Source of the DNA: Cadophora sp. MPI-SDFR-AT-0126
Taxonomy: Eukaryota; Ascomycota; Leotiomycetes; Helotiales; Ploettnerulaceae
Assembly (NCBI GenBank): GCA_020747065.1
Contig: JAGMVK010000008.1
Span: 1,736,001-1,800,000 of the forward strand
Direction of reading: 5' to 3'
Length of the DNA: 64,000 bases
Both the position numbers and the translations under genes were made by a program. A model generated the notes under the pieces. It was not told the DNA's origin. It saw only the letters and a list, made by a program, of their open reading frames with translations, and did no database searches. Positions 12,289 through 23,208 of the stretch are shown in pieces (within the stretch, counting starts at the first letter, position 1; the number at the start of each line of letters is the position of its first letter).

Positions 12289-13510
12289 GTTTTTCGCTTT
12301 CCCAGGGTGGAGCTCGATATCGGCTAGCGCATTCACTTTCTCAATTTCTGCTTTCTTTTGCTTTCTGTGGTCTTCGTCAGAGATTCAGATGTAGCAAGAG
12401 TATGTCATGACTTTTTACATGGAGAGAGGGGCGCTCCATCACTTAAACACCATGAGCTATGAGACCATAACAGATGGTTAGATGGACAAACTATTGATTG
12501 CAATGCAGAAAAATAGGGCTTCTGCGAGTGCCCTGTTTCTTGTGATATATTTGTGACTCACCCTAAATTGCATTTGCCTATATACGAGACTTCGTCGAAA
12601 GCTCTAAATCCTTTCGTAAACGTGGTCACCGCGTCATATAAGACACCGCTGAACAAGGTCATCACCAATTTTCGAATCCCACGAAGTTCGAACAAAATAA
12701 TCAACTAGTATTGCAAGAGATAAAAGCAAGAAATCGAGTTGCACAACGATTGAATCACAAAATAAGACCAGGTTCGAAGCTTCCCACAAAGAAAGGCTCT
12801 GTATGTATGCTTGTTTGTGATATTGATCCGATCGTCTAAACATATCTCGCTTACGGGAACGCTCGTTCAGAGCTAGCTCGACAACAAAAATCCAAAAAGA
12901 AAAGAGAAATTACACACGACTTGCAGCAGACATTAAACTGGCAATCAGAAAGTCGACCTGCACACAAAAGACTTTAAAAAAAAGAATCCAAAGGAAAAGG
13001 AAACATCCATCTGGACGACCCATTGGAACAGGGGTTACTACCTAACCACTAACACTCCACCGTGAGAACCACTCAGGCATCGATGTTTAGTGATAAGAAT
13101 AGTACAATGAAGAAACCCATCCCGACCATTACTCACAGTCCGGCTAGACTGCTGGTTATGCCTAGGTTTTGCTTATTTTGTTAGATGATGGCGCGAGCTA
13201 GCGCCAAATTCTTGTTGAGGGTAAATTGATTGGGATAGGTAAAGGTGATGCTACGAATGCGCCTGGTAGCATGGAGTAGTGGGCGGGGAGCATAATTTGG
13301 GGTCTGAGACCTTGATGTTCTCTTTATAGGGAGATTGTATTTGAAGTGTCGCCTCCTACTGGCGGTTTTGAGGCTGCGTCACTGTGTATCAATTTCGAGC
13401 ATTCCTGGTCTACAACACAAACACACTGTCGATGAGCCATATCGCAGGACAAATACTCGAAGTATAAAAGATCTTTCTCGTTACTTGAAAGCAAGTACAA
13501 ATATAAAGAA
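12289..13510. other. Intergenic between convergent genes
   Basis: About 1.2 kb between the 3' ends of the E2/U-box gene and the deaminase gene. It is A-rich near 12890-13000 and holds no supported coding frame. A GGTTCGA box near 12772 lacks any tRNA fold around it. Confidence 0.5.
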
Positions 13511-15168
13511 TCAAAAGCCCATAGATCTCTTCAACATCAAAACTTCGTGCTTTGTGACAAATACGCCCTTGCTCTCCTGGCCCATCCCCAAGCCCTCTCC
13601 ATTGCTATTTCCATCACCATCGATACCAACTTCCAACGCATCAACCAAATCTCGAACCTTCGCCATTTCCCATTCGCCATCCTGAGTGGTCCAAAATACG
13701 CGCTTGATACCTACGGCATGCATGGCACTTACGCAGCGGTAGCAAGGTCTTGAAGCACGGATCTCTGGTCGAACTTCGTCATCGGGACTGGTCTTTGAGG
13801 TCACGGAAGGAGATACAGAGCGAGAGAGCGGCGAAAGTTCGTCATGAAGGGATGCCGGGGGGGACTTTGGTGGGACTGGTGGAGGTGGCAGCTCAGGACA
13901 TTCGGTAGACGGGGATTTTCCCTTCTTACTTGGTGTCTTGTGTGAGTGCCCGAGACGAGCGACATAGAGATCAGAGCCTTTAAGTCGGAGATCTTTGGTT
14001 CGCGCTGCGGTGCTTGGCTTGGTAGAGGATTTGTTCTTGGTAATCAGAATTTGCTGGGGTTTGGTAGGGATAGGTGCTTTTTTTGGAGGCTGCCAAAGCA
14101 TTAGCAATATTTGAGAGGAAATTAGGGGGCGACATACCTCTGCCTTGCTTTTTGGTGTGCGAATAAAATCATCTTCGGAGCTAGATGATTGCGAGTCTGT
14201 TATGGGGATACTTTTGCTGATTTTGGACTGTGGCTCCAAACCACCTTTATGTGCATCGTGTTTCTGTTGTGCCATGTGATGATAATGGCCCTCGTACTGA
14301 TGCCCATACTGGTAGAGATACGACGGCCCCTTCTTCAGACGCTGTTTCTCTGCACTTTTCCATGTGGTCGCAGCCACGTTCTCGTTCACTTTCTGATTCT
14401 GAAACCCGTTGTCCTCCTCCTTGACGCTGGCCACGTTGCCATTGTACCCCTGAACTTGGTTCAGATGTACGGGGTTCAAATCGCGACTTTGCAAGAGAGG
14501 CTTTGCCAGTGCTTGACGACGCGGCCTCCTCGCAGATGGCTTTGGCGTAGTCTTTGAGTGCACGTGCTCGGGCTTTGCGTTTTTTAGAATCACCCGGTAA
14601 CTATACGCAATGGGAGTCAGTAATTGCATAGCAGGATGTTAAAGAAAAGGATAAGACATGTATTAGGAGAAGTTCCGACCCCCGAGAGAACGCAAAGTAG
14701 AGGAAAGCGGAATTCCCCAGTACGTACCTTGAAGCACGGTTTTTCGAAGCACATCGCGGAGCGAGCCGAGGTCTGAGAAGCCTGGGTACCAGAAGAAAGG
14801 GAGAGGGCACTGCGGATTGCCATCATCTCCGAGTGCATGCTGAGAGCAACGTTTGCATTGTGGCCACAGCCCATGGACTCGAAAGGTGTGAAAGTACCCT
14901 CGTCCGACTGAGTCGGCATCTTTGATTTACTATTTGGCTTAGACTTCAAGCGTTGCTTAAGTTCGGCGATCGCTGGACCATCAAGGGAAGCGGATGGCAA
15001 AGCACCGTTCCTGAGAGCACCACCATCAAAGCCTGGACGGTAGCAATTGAAGCCTTGACCAATCACCTTCCCACCACGAACAATGATGGCACCGTGGCGA
15101 TAGTGCAAAGGGGAGAGGTCAGCTTGAGCAAGGCAGAGGGACAAAAACGTGTCGTTCCTTGGAGACAT
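13511..15168 (-). CDS. Deaminase-fold protein with large insertion between zinc motifs
   Basis: Four exons (15168-14728, 14600-14310, 14263-14138, 14089-13511) give 478 residues. The N-terminal part (residues 18-45, HYRHGAIIVRGGKVIGQGFN) and MHSEM (His112, Glu114) match the first zinc motif of cytidine/deoxycytidylate deaminases. PCYRC (Cys402, Cys405) supplies the second, PCxxC. So the catalytic set H-x-E plus two Cys is intact. Between them lie nearly 290 residues: a basic helix (KKRKARARALKDYAKA), Ser/Gln-rich disorder, a strand-like GSDLYVARLG and a proline-rich stretch, whereas the usual spacing is a few tens. Substrate (nucleoside, nucleotide or RNA) cannot be told. Introns 2 and 3 are short (46 and 48 nt); intron 2 was chosen because it alone joins the two coding-looking frames. 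The basic insert might bind nucleic acid, as an inference. Confidence 0.8.
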
Positions 15169-15720
15169 TTCGTAATTTTGGTTGTTTGTGTTCTTTGACG
15201 GGATGTCCTTTTTAAATCTGGAGATTTGAAGCTGGTTGGTTGGGGCTTTGGTTTGGTGATTTGGCTATTTGACGGGATGTCTGTTTTCAAACTGGAAGTT
15301 GGAGCTGGTTGAGGGCTTCAGTCGCGAGGACGTAGGTAGCTGGTTCTGAGGATGAGCTGGCTGGGCTGGCTGTACTGATTTAACTGTGAACTGTGCGTGG
15401 TGGTGATGAGAGATTCCGGCCCTGAGTTGGATATGTTGTCGCTAATCGCTAGTTTTGCGCTAGTACATTTTGAGTTGGGTAAGTGAGTTTGGGAAGGAAC
15501 AAATGCGATTCACGACGACGCAGATAAAGGGCATCTAAGGTAATGGAGGGAAATCGAGAGTAAAATTGTCGTTATTGCTACAGGCGCCGGTCTATCATAA
15601 TTGCAATTCGTATTACCCTAAGCAACGCCGAAATTGAGTCACTGCCACGTGATCACATCTTAACTCCTGTTGTACAATCAATCAAGCAAGCAAGCAAGCA
15701 AGCCACTCTACTTCAACGAC
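15169..15720. other. Promoter of deaminase gene / 3' flank of RSC7 gene
   Basis: Contains an imperfect direct duplication of about 45 bp (15194-15240 and 15268-15313, sharing GACGGGATGTC and GCTGGTTG), lying just upstream of the deaminase start. A tetranucleotide AAGC repeat runs at about 15683-15702, close to the end of the next gene. No other gene is seen. Confidence 0.5.
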
Positions 15721-17359
15721 CTACACGACGCCTTTGTCGATAATCGGTGCCCGCCTATGACCAGATTGACTCTCAGAGCCCCATTTATTCTTCCACTGCA
15801 TCTCCTTCTCTAAAGCCTCCTCAAGCGCAAGACGACATTCCTTAGGAAGTTCCGCTTTGATATCATCAGAGATACCGGACAGGCCATTCAGACCAAGGTC
15901 ATGGAAGTCCCCATCGGGACCCGGTACACCCAAGGTCGTAGAAGGCGAAGATTCATAGACTGTATCGACGATCATGTAGTTCTTGGAGTATATCGGCTTG
16001 ACTGGTGTAAAAATGCTTTGTTTCGCGTGCTCCTCGGTTTGGCCATTTGTCAAAGTTTGAGCTTCAACTTCATTGTCATCTATTTGCTCCCACCTGGCGT
16101 GAGTTGGTTGCATTGTCTTGGGGTAGTGCATAATGTTGGTGTGCGGGTCGTAGATGCCTGGAAGGGTTTGTCGACGGACACCACCCAGGGCAGCATTAAA
16201 TCGGCTGGGAAAATTAGTATATCAGAGGCTGGCTATGTTGCCCAAACTTACCTTGCTTCCCGAGCGTGCTCCAGCATCCAGTTAACATCATTAATCATGA
16301 CTTTCCTCTTGGCGCCGGGAATTGGCTTCCCAGTCTGTTGAGGGACTGTAGGTGCACCAGAGTGATACACTGAGCTCGCTCCATGCCAGGCCACATACTG
16401 ATTTTTGTTGTACTCCTCGCCTGCCTTGAAGATATCATTTGGATCAGCCAACTCGCCCTCGACCACACCCTCAGCCTTGAGCTTCGTAACTTCATAATCA
16501 TCGATAATTCTCTTGCCACCAACAATAATCTGAGCGCCAAACTCGCGGAAGACGGACCGAGCAGTACAAATGCCGATAGCACGACCCTTGTAGGAGTGTG
16601 GAATGAGCTCGCGATCAATCAAATCACGCTTCTCCTCATCGTTTATGATGATCTTGTAGAGTCGTTTGTGCTTCGTGAAGAAGAGGTAACTGTCTCGAAA
16701 ACCCACACATCTTGCTGGTTCGGTGGACAACATGTACAGTCGCTCCCCTCTGTTGAGTACAGTGAACGTCCTGCAACGATATTCTCGGCCACCTTGGAGA
16801 TTGCCTAGTTTGTCGACCTTTTTCTCGCCCTCTGGATCCTGCGGTAAATCAAGCTCGTCATCGATAACATCCATCATATTCCCATCTTTGTCAATCGGCT
16901 GTTGTGTGACGTGCGACGGTCCGGCTCTCTTCGCCCATCTTCCTCCACCTCTCAGTCCAGATCCTCGACCGCGTCCTCGCCTTGGGGTGCTAGTGTCGGG
17001 GGTGTTCTCAGGCTCTTGCGTATCCCAATCTGCGGGTCGATTCTTGGGTGGTCTTCCTAATCTCTTCTTGCGAACAACGGGTTCTGGGACAGGCGTCGAG
17101 GGGCCTTCCTCTTCAGCATCTGATTCTGCCGCTGGAGTTCCATCCTCAGCATTATCTTCTTCGCCATCTGGTTGACTCGCAGCGTCGGATTGAAAGGCAT
17201 CTGGCATTTGCTCATCATCGCCATCGTCGTATTGAGGAGTGTTCTCTAAAGCGGGTGTCAATAACCTGCGATCAATGCGCCAGAGGTTTTGCAGCCAGGA
17301 AACCTACTTAAGGCAGCAGCAGCATTTTTGGCTGCAGCTCTACCAGGTCGTCTGCCCAT
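15721..17359 (-). CDS. RSC7: Chromatin-remodelling complex subunit Rsc7/Npl6 (Swp82 family)
   Basis: Three exons (17359-17308, 17245-16252, 16204-15721) give 509 residues. Exon 1 encodes a short basic start (MGRRPGRAAAK). Residues 18-165 are acidic and Gly/Arg/Pro-rich with an AT-hook-like KRLGRPPK. The conserved Rsc7/Swp82 core follows (about 165-330), recognised by RTFTVLNRGERLYMLSTEP, GFRDSYLFFTKHKRLYKII, PHSYKGRAIGI and ARSVFREFGAQIIVGGKR. The C-terminal part carries a conserved WMLEHAREA...RRQT...YDPHTN segment. The family is a subunit of the RSC or SWI/SNF nucleosome remodellers in the nucleus. The upstream exon is inferred because the long frame has no ATG before its conserved start; the donor is GTAGGT and the acceptor was chosen for frame and a TTGAC branch site. 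Confidence 0.9.
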
Positions 17360-19950
17360 TTTGATAGAGTTTGACTAATTTGACTGATTAGTGGTGGTGA
17401 CTTTTTGCAACTCGTGGACAAAATTGTTGCGCGCTCTTCCCTGGACGACGCGAAATGCTGGCTTCCAGCTTGTGCCAGATCAATCTAACCTGTTATAGAC
17501 TAGGATATGTATCTACGCTAGTGTCGCTCTATCCGCTCCGCCCCGCCTTGCTCACATCATTTCCATTCCCTTCCCGCCCTCTTCACTCCCGCTTTTGACA
17601 CTGTCCTTCTAATTCAAGAAAGGTGACAGACAAATATCGAGGCTAGCAAGCCTTACTCTCTATCCTGAGATGCTGTTCCGAAACAACATCTCGAGCTGGG
17701 CGTGCGCGTTTGACAGCGCCAGCCTACAACTGTTGTTTCGTTTAGCAATATTCACATGCGAAAATGGTCACGATACATCTTCAACTGTGGCCCGCGAAGT
17801 AAGCTTCTATGTCTTAGCTGGTTGAAGGTGGTCACAAGAGTGGTTATACAAAAGAAGTAAGTCAGATCTCGGTCTGGTCATTGCAACGAATGATACGCGC
17901 CGTGACTCATTCTCCGAGTATCAGATTGGTTGGAGATTTATCACTTTGTGAGGAAGAAGAAGAGTGGACGCCTTGACAAGATTCTGGATTCGATGTTACA
18001 CTACTCAGAAGCGCCTTTAACCCGAGGAATTGAAAGCATTGGAACCAGCAGCAAAAGTCTACTGAAAATCAACAATTTGATTCGTGGCACCTGCTGAATC
18101 ATGTCTCAGCCGTACTACCAAATCGCGCATCTTTCTTGCTGCGGTGTGTCGAGTGGTTTCGGTTTGTCTTGTGGGAATTATAGGATTGCCAAAAAGTACA
18201 CTGACAGACACTTTCGCAACGGACAGGTTGGCAGGTTTCAAGCGCCGTCTCACTGCACTCGTACGAAAGGGGGTTCCCAGTGGGTCTCGTACACTCCAAA
18301 TATTCTACTTTAACATTTGAGGAAATGTATGGAGAAAGTTCTAGAACTTCAGACTGCTGATTGGAAGAATAAGCCTACTGCCTTCCTAGGGTGTACGAGA
18401 CCCATTGGAAACCCCCTTCCGTACTATGTTGGCAGGTTACATCCTATGGTCTTAGGTCAGCTCCTCTATGTATCTGATGCTGAGATTTGGTAGGTGATTC
18501 GCAATATGGGGCTGAGATGCAGGATTTATATATTGGAATGGTCAGCATCACAATGTACAGTCCACCTGAGCTGTGTAACCGCCCTATCCGACCTCGGTCT
18601 GGTGTGGTCAACCGTTTAGTACCCTTGAACTTGCCATGCAATACCGGCCCATAAATAGAGTGGAGAACAAGATCTCTGACCCAGGTCTATCGGAAAATGA
18701 CGTCGATGGGCACAACTGCATTTCAAAACATTCGAGCGACACAAGATAGGGGATTGATACTTCACGGTAGGAAATTACTACGGGAGTGAGCAGTGGTAGA
18801 GCATTAATTTAAAGTATTGTCAGCTGTATTGGGAAACAATATTTTGAGTAGGAATATAAGACCACTTACAGTTGTATAAACACAAGGCAGGACTGTGTCG
18901 AACTGAGCAGAGCCAGAGTTGACGACAGGCCGGCAGAACAGAAGATTTTCAAGATACGCACTTCAAGGACAACAGCTCAAAGTGAAAAGGCTCCGACTGA
19001 GACTGTGCCTTATTTCACACCGAGCTTGATAAGAGCCTCCGTGGTCAACCTGCATATACATATGAATAGAGCTGATGTCGGCCTAGTACCGAATTCTCCT
19101 TCGCATTGATGACTGTTGCTGTACCCTGAGTATGCATAGCACTACCTCTAGTAATACGAAGATAGGTAAGAGTAGATAAGTGAGGCGGCCATGAATAAGA
19201 AGCAGTTGAGTTTCCTCAACTTCTCAGCCGCCCTTACTACTTTCCATCTGTTGAGCCCGCCCAGCCAGCCCTATTCGTCCCATCAAATGATCGCTGGGCA
19301 CCCCACGCGCCTGATAATATATCAAGAGCCGGACGCACACAGCCACTGGAGCAGCCTGGACCTGACCTGACCTGAATGTGCCCAACCGAGCTGATATGTA
19401 TACGCGCATACTAAGAAGTGTAAAGGACTTGACTTGTCAGTGCATTCTTCTTGCAAACCAATTATCAAGTTTCTAGACCTCTTGTCGGTTACCGCTACGC
19501 CCCCGAGTCATTTGTTGGCTGTCAAGGAGTGGCCGACTGGCTCGCCTTCGTCCGTATTTTAGCGGACAGACCCACGGTAAAGGGCCGGCGAACGCAAGTA
19601 CCACCACCACCACCACCAGTAGTAGTACCTCTTCACTTTTCGAGCCCACCTTGACTTCGACTTCGACTTCACCTTTCTCGATTCTTCTCTTCACTAGATA
19701 CGATTTCAAATACAAGTCTACCGCTCGCGGTCGAACCACTTTCACTAGGAATCGCAGGACTTTCACAACTCTCCTAAACGCAGACGACCGCACTCTCGAA
19801 AGTGGGTGTAAATGGGGCGACTTCATCATACCTAGGTACCTTCCGACGATCGCCTCGAATCTGCAGTCCACGACAACATTTCGATCTCTCTCTTTCTACC
19901 TCCACCTGTCCACGGAAGAAGCGACAAGACCACGACGCGCATAGTCCAAG
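17360..19950. other. Long intergenic region carrying MITE copy 1
   Basis: About 2.6 kb between the divergent RSC7 and SCH9 genes. Apart from the inverted-repeat element at 18262-18423 no feature was recognised. The right end includes short simple repeats: ACCTG units near 19352-19375, CCA/GTA triplets near 19600-19630, and GACTTC repeats near 19650-19670. These lie in the probable SCH9 leader. Confidence 0.5.
18262..18423. mobile_element. MITE copy 1, TA-flanked, 158 bp, inverted-repeat ends
   Basis: A 158-bp element (18264-18421) bounded by TA on both sides. Its ends are inverted repeats of about 31 bp: the left begins CGAAAGGGGGTTCCCAGTGG and the right is its near reverse complement with a few mismatches. 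The second copy at 32018-32179 has the same length and about 13 differences. No coding capacity is present. Terminal repeats plus TA duplication indicate a non-autonomous Tc1/mariner/Fot-type element; the class assignment is inference. Confidence 0.85.
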
Positions 19951-22900
19951 ATGGCAGGCAACGAGATGGATCTCCTCAAACAAGCAACTCAGGCGATGAT
20001 GGCGAGGTACGTTGTTTGCGCAGAGTCAGGCTAGAACGACATGCTCTTTCTTCGGTCTGGTCTGGACAATGAAAGAGGAGGCTACAACGTTTCGTACACA
20101 GCTTCGCCCATGGGCGTCGTATAGCTTTCTTTGTCTTCCCATGGGCGAGACTACATCCAAGTTGATGCTGGTTTTCGTGTGCACACATGCTTCTCGAGCT
20201 GAACATGGTGGGGTTTTTCGGTGGCGGGGCTTCAAGTTCTCATGCGGCTGTGCTTCCCAGAAGTGGTTCGAAGTCGGATAATGGCGTTTTTCTGCGCTGC
20301 AATGCACTGCTGGTCGGGGAGAAAGAATTTTCTGATGATTGAGCATTTTCTGCCAACAGTTTCTGCCATCTCCTTCTCTTCATTTGTTCTTGGCCTCTGT
20401 ATTTGTACAGAATATTCTCCCATCCTTTTTCTGGAAAAATGCTCAATAGAATTGAACATGGCTCTTACTGATTTGCTCAACAGCAGGGACGATGATGCAA
20501 ATGGCTTCGAAAGCGATACTCCTCGGTCCGGAGTAGCAACTCCGCAGCCCGATCCTTCAGACAAGAGGTTGCCCGGCATAATGCACAGTTACTTTGGACA
20601 GGTTGGTTCTGGTTCTTCTGGTTCTTCTGCATGTCCAAATTCTGGTCCGCTTGAAATTCCTGTTTCGGTGGGCGAGGCTGAAAGCAAATCTCCATTCTCC
20701 CGCCCGGAAGAATTCGAGGCTGCTGAGACCCTGCCGCCAGTCACAACAGACTCCATCATGGATCCTGCAAGTGCCTGTCCCCAGACAGAATCAGAAGCCC
20801 TGCTATTTTCTCCAAATGGGCAGCTGGGGATTCTTGCACCTAACCTTCCCCGATCATCAACCTTGCACTCATACCCGACACCACCTGCTTCCCAAACACC
20901 ATCATTGCACAAGTTGAAGCTTAGCGATTCTGGCTCCGAAGATGAGGAAAAGGCAACTGCAAGGATAGCAGCTGCCCCTTCCAGGCATCACAAGAGCATC
21001 TCGGAATCGATTCCATCGAGCGCTCGTCGGGCGTCGTTGATGAATCCGCTTTCAAATGTGTTGACCACTTCAAATGTTCACGCGGCCGATTTTTCGAACC
21101 CCAGCGATCGCAACCCCGCCACTTCACATAATACCCCTTCACATTCCCGCTTGAATTCTGATTTTCATGAGTCTCCCTCTTATGACAGGCTCAAGAAGCT
21201 AACAGATGACGCTCCGCGTTCAAAGAGTATCCCTCCCACTCCAACTCGTGCTTTGTCAAATCAAACAGTCAAATCGGACGCCAGCGGCGGATCAGACAAA
21301 GCAAACGGACAGGCAGCAAAGGCAAATGCTGAAGCAATTCCCGGCGCAGCTTCTTTGTCCCCACCAACAGGGGCTCCAGCACCAGCGCCGAAAGGAAAGC
21401 TTACTGTCAAAATTGCTGAAGCCAGAGGTCTGCGTAAGAGCCGAGATCCGTATGTTGTAGCTGTCTTCCAGCGCAACGAGCTCGTCTCGAAAGGCCCTTT
21501 GCCTTCTGAAATAGACGAGAATGAGGACCCTACCAGCAGCCCCATGGGTGGAATCCCTATTGCGCGATCGGGAAGTGATTCAGGTCGGCCGATGGCAATT
21601 CCAATGAAGAGTCGGCAAAGCAGCAACACCAGTCTCTCGGACTATCGTGACTTCAAGAGCAAGGGTAGAAAATCGATGACCAATCCAAAGTGGGACACAG
21701 AGGCTGTTTTGTAAGTATTCACGTTTGTCTTTGCATCTCGAACAATACTAATTTCACCCAGTGATGTGGTTGGATCAGACTCGAGAGTTAATCTTACCAT
21801 CTATGATCGAAGCAGTGCTGCAGAGGAATTTTTGGGCCATGTTGATCTGGAAGCGAACCTCACCGAAACTGACAACTCGCCAATTAAAGGATGGTTCCCA
21901 CTCCGAGGTCGAAACGACACTGACATCGGGCTTCCGGGAGAAATTTACGTCGAGATCACGTTCCAGCGAACCGAGAAGAAGCATTACGGCCCCGACGACT
22001 TCCAAATTCTGAAGCTCATTGGAAAGGGGACATTTGGACAGGTCTATCAGGTCAGGAAGAAGGACACAAGACGAATCTATGCCATGAAAGTGCTTCAGAA
22101 GAAGGTCATTGTCCAGAAGAAGGAGGTTGCGCACACGGTCGGAGAGCGAAACATTCTCGTCAGAACAGCCATGGCGGATTCTCCTTTTATTGTTGGACTG
22201 AAGTTCTCTTTCCAGACCCCGACTGATCTGTACCTGGTTACAGACTATATGTCAGGTGGCGAGTTGTTCTGGCACTTACAAAAGGAAGGACGATTTGATG
22301 AAAAGCGGGCCAAGTTCTACATTGCCGAACTGATTCTCGCTCTCCAACACCTCCACATGCATGACATTGTCTACAGAGACTTGAAGCCAGAGAATATCCT
22401 CTTGGATGCCAATGGGCATATTGCTTTGTGCGACTTCGGCTTGTCCAAGGCGAATCTGACCAAGAACGCTACGACTAACACCTTCTGTGGTACCACGGAA
22501 TATTTGGCCCCCGAGGTCCTTTTGGACGAAGCTGGATACACAAAGATGGTCGATTTCTGGTCCCTTGGAGTCCTTGTTTTCGAAATGTGCTGTGGCTGGA
22601 GTCCATTCTATGCCGAGGATACTCAGCAGATGTATAAGAATATCGCTTTTGGAAAAGTAAGGTTTCCAAGAGAGACTCTGACTGTGGAGGGAAGGAATTT
22701 CGTAAAAGGTCTTCTCAACCGAAACCCAAAGCACCGCCTCGGAGCGACTGATGATGCAGAGGAACTTAAGCGACATCCATTCTTTGCGGATATTGACTGG
22801 GATGCTTTGACTAAGAAGCTTATCACTCCGCCATTCAAGCCGAAATTGAAATCGGAGACTGATACATCCAACTTCGATCCCGAGTTTACCAACGCTCTCA

Positions 22901-23208
22901 ACGGTGCGTCCTCGTTGAATGCACGTGCTGCAGCATTAGCAGCTGGTGTTGCTACATCAACCCCTCTCTCGCCAGGCATGCAAGCGAACTTCAAGGGCTT
23001 CACATTTGTCGATGAAAGTTCTATGGAAGAGCACATGCAGGCGAGAGGCATCAAGGACGAGTACGACGACATGGACGAGGATGAGAAGGCAGAACAAGAT
23101 TGGGAGGACCCACTTGCGGACAAACGAAGCTCTCGAATGAGCGGCATCGTGAAGACGAACACGAATGAGGACCAAAGTATGTTCAACGGCGGACACTTCG
23201 ACATGTAA
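19951..23208 (+). CDS. SCH9: Sch9-type AGC protein kinase with C2 domain
   Basis: Three exons (19951-20006, 20484-21710, 21762-23208) give 909 residues. The first 300 residues are Ser/Pro-rich and probably disordered. A C2 domain follows (about 318-500, KLTVKIAEARGLRKSRDPYVV and EVTFQ-like end). The kinase domain (about 505-770) has GKGTFGQV, the ATP-binding Lys in YAMKVL, YRDLKPEN, DFGLSK and the AGC activation loop TFCGTTEYLAPE. The tail carries the hydrophobic motif FKGFTFVDES near residue 842. This order is diagnostic of fungal Sch9 (SchA), a TORC1-linked nutrient and longevity kinase. Exon 1 is assigned because it ends on a clean GTACGT donor in phase with exon 2; the 477-nt first intron is far longer than others here, so a start at Met 20458 cannot be excluded. 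The acceptor is a NAGNAG (CAGCAG). Confidence 0.93.

Noticed and set aside
12765..12800. GGTTCGA box suggesting a tRNA
   Set aside because: No acceptor stem, D arm or anticodon arm can be drawn around it.
13511..14629. One uninterrupted 372-residue frame as the deaminase exon
   Set aside because: Its first third has low-quality composition, while another frame here (from 14600) joins in phase with exon 1; a 46-nt intron reconciles them.
20221..20483. Coding extension upstream of SCH9 exon 2
   Set aside because: The in-frame stretch is Phe/Cys-rich, lacks Sch9-like sequence, and ends at a good branch site and acceptor, so it is read as intron.
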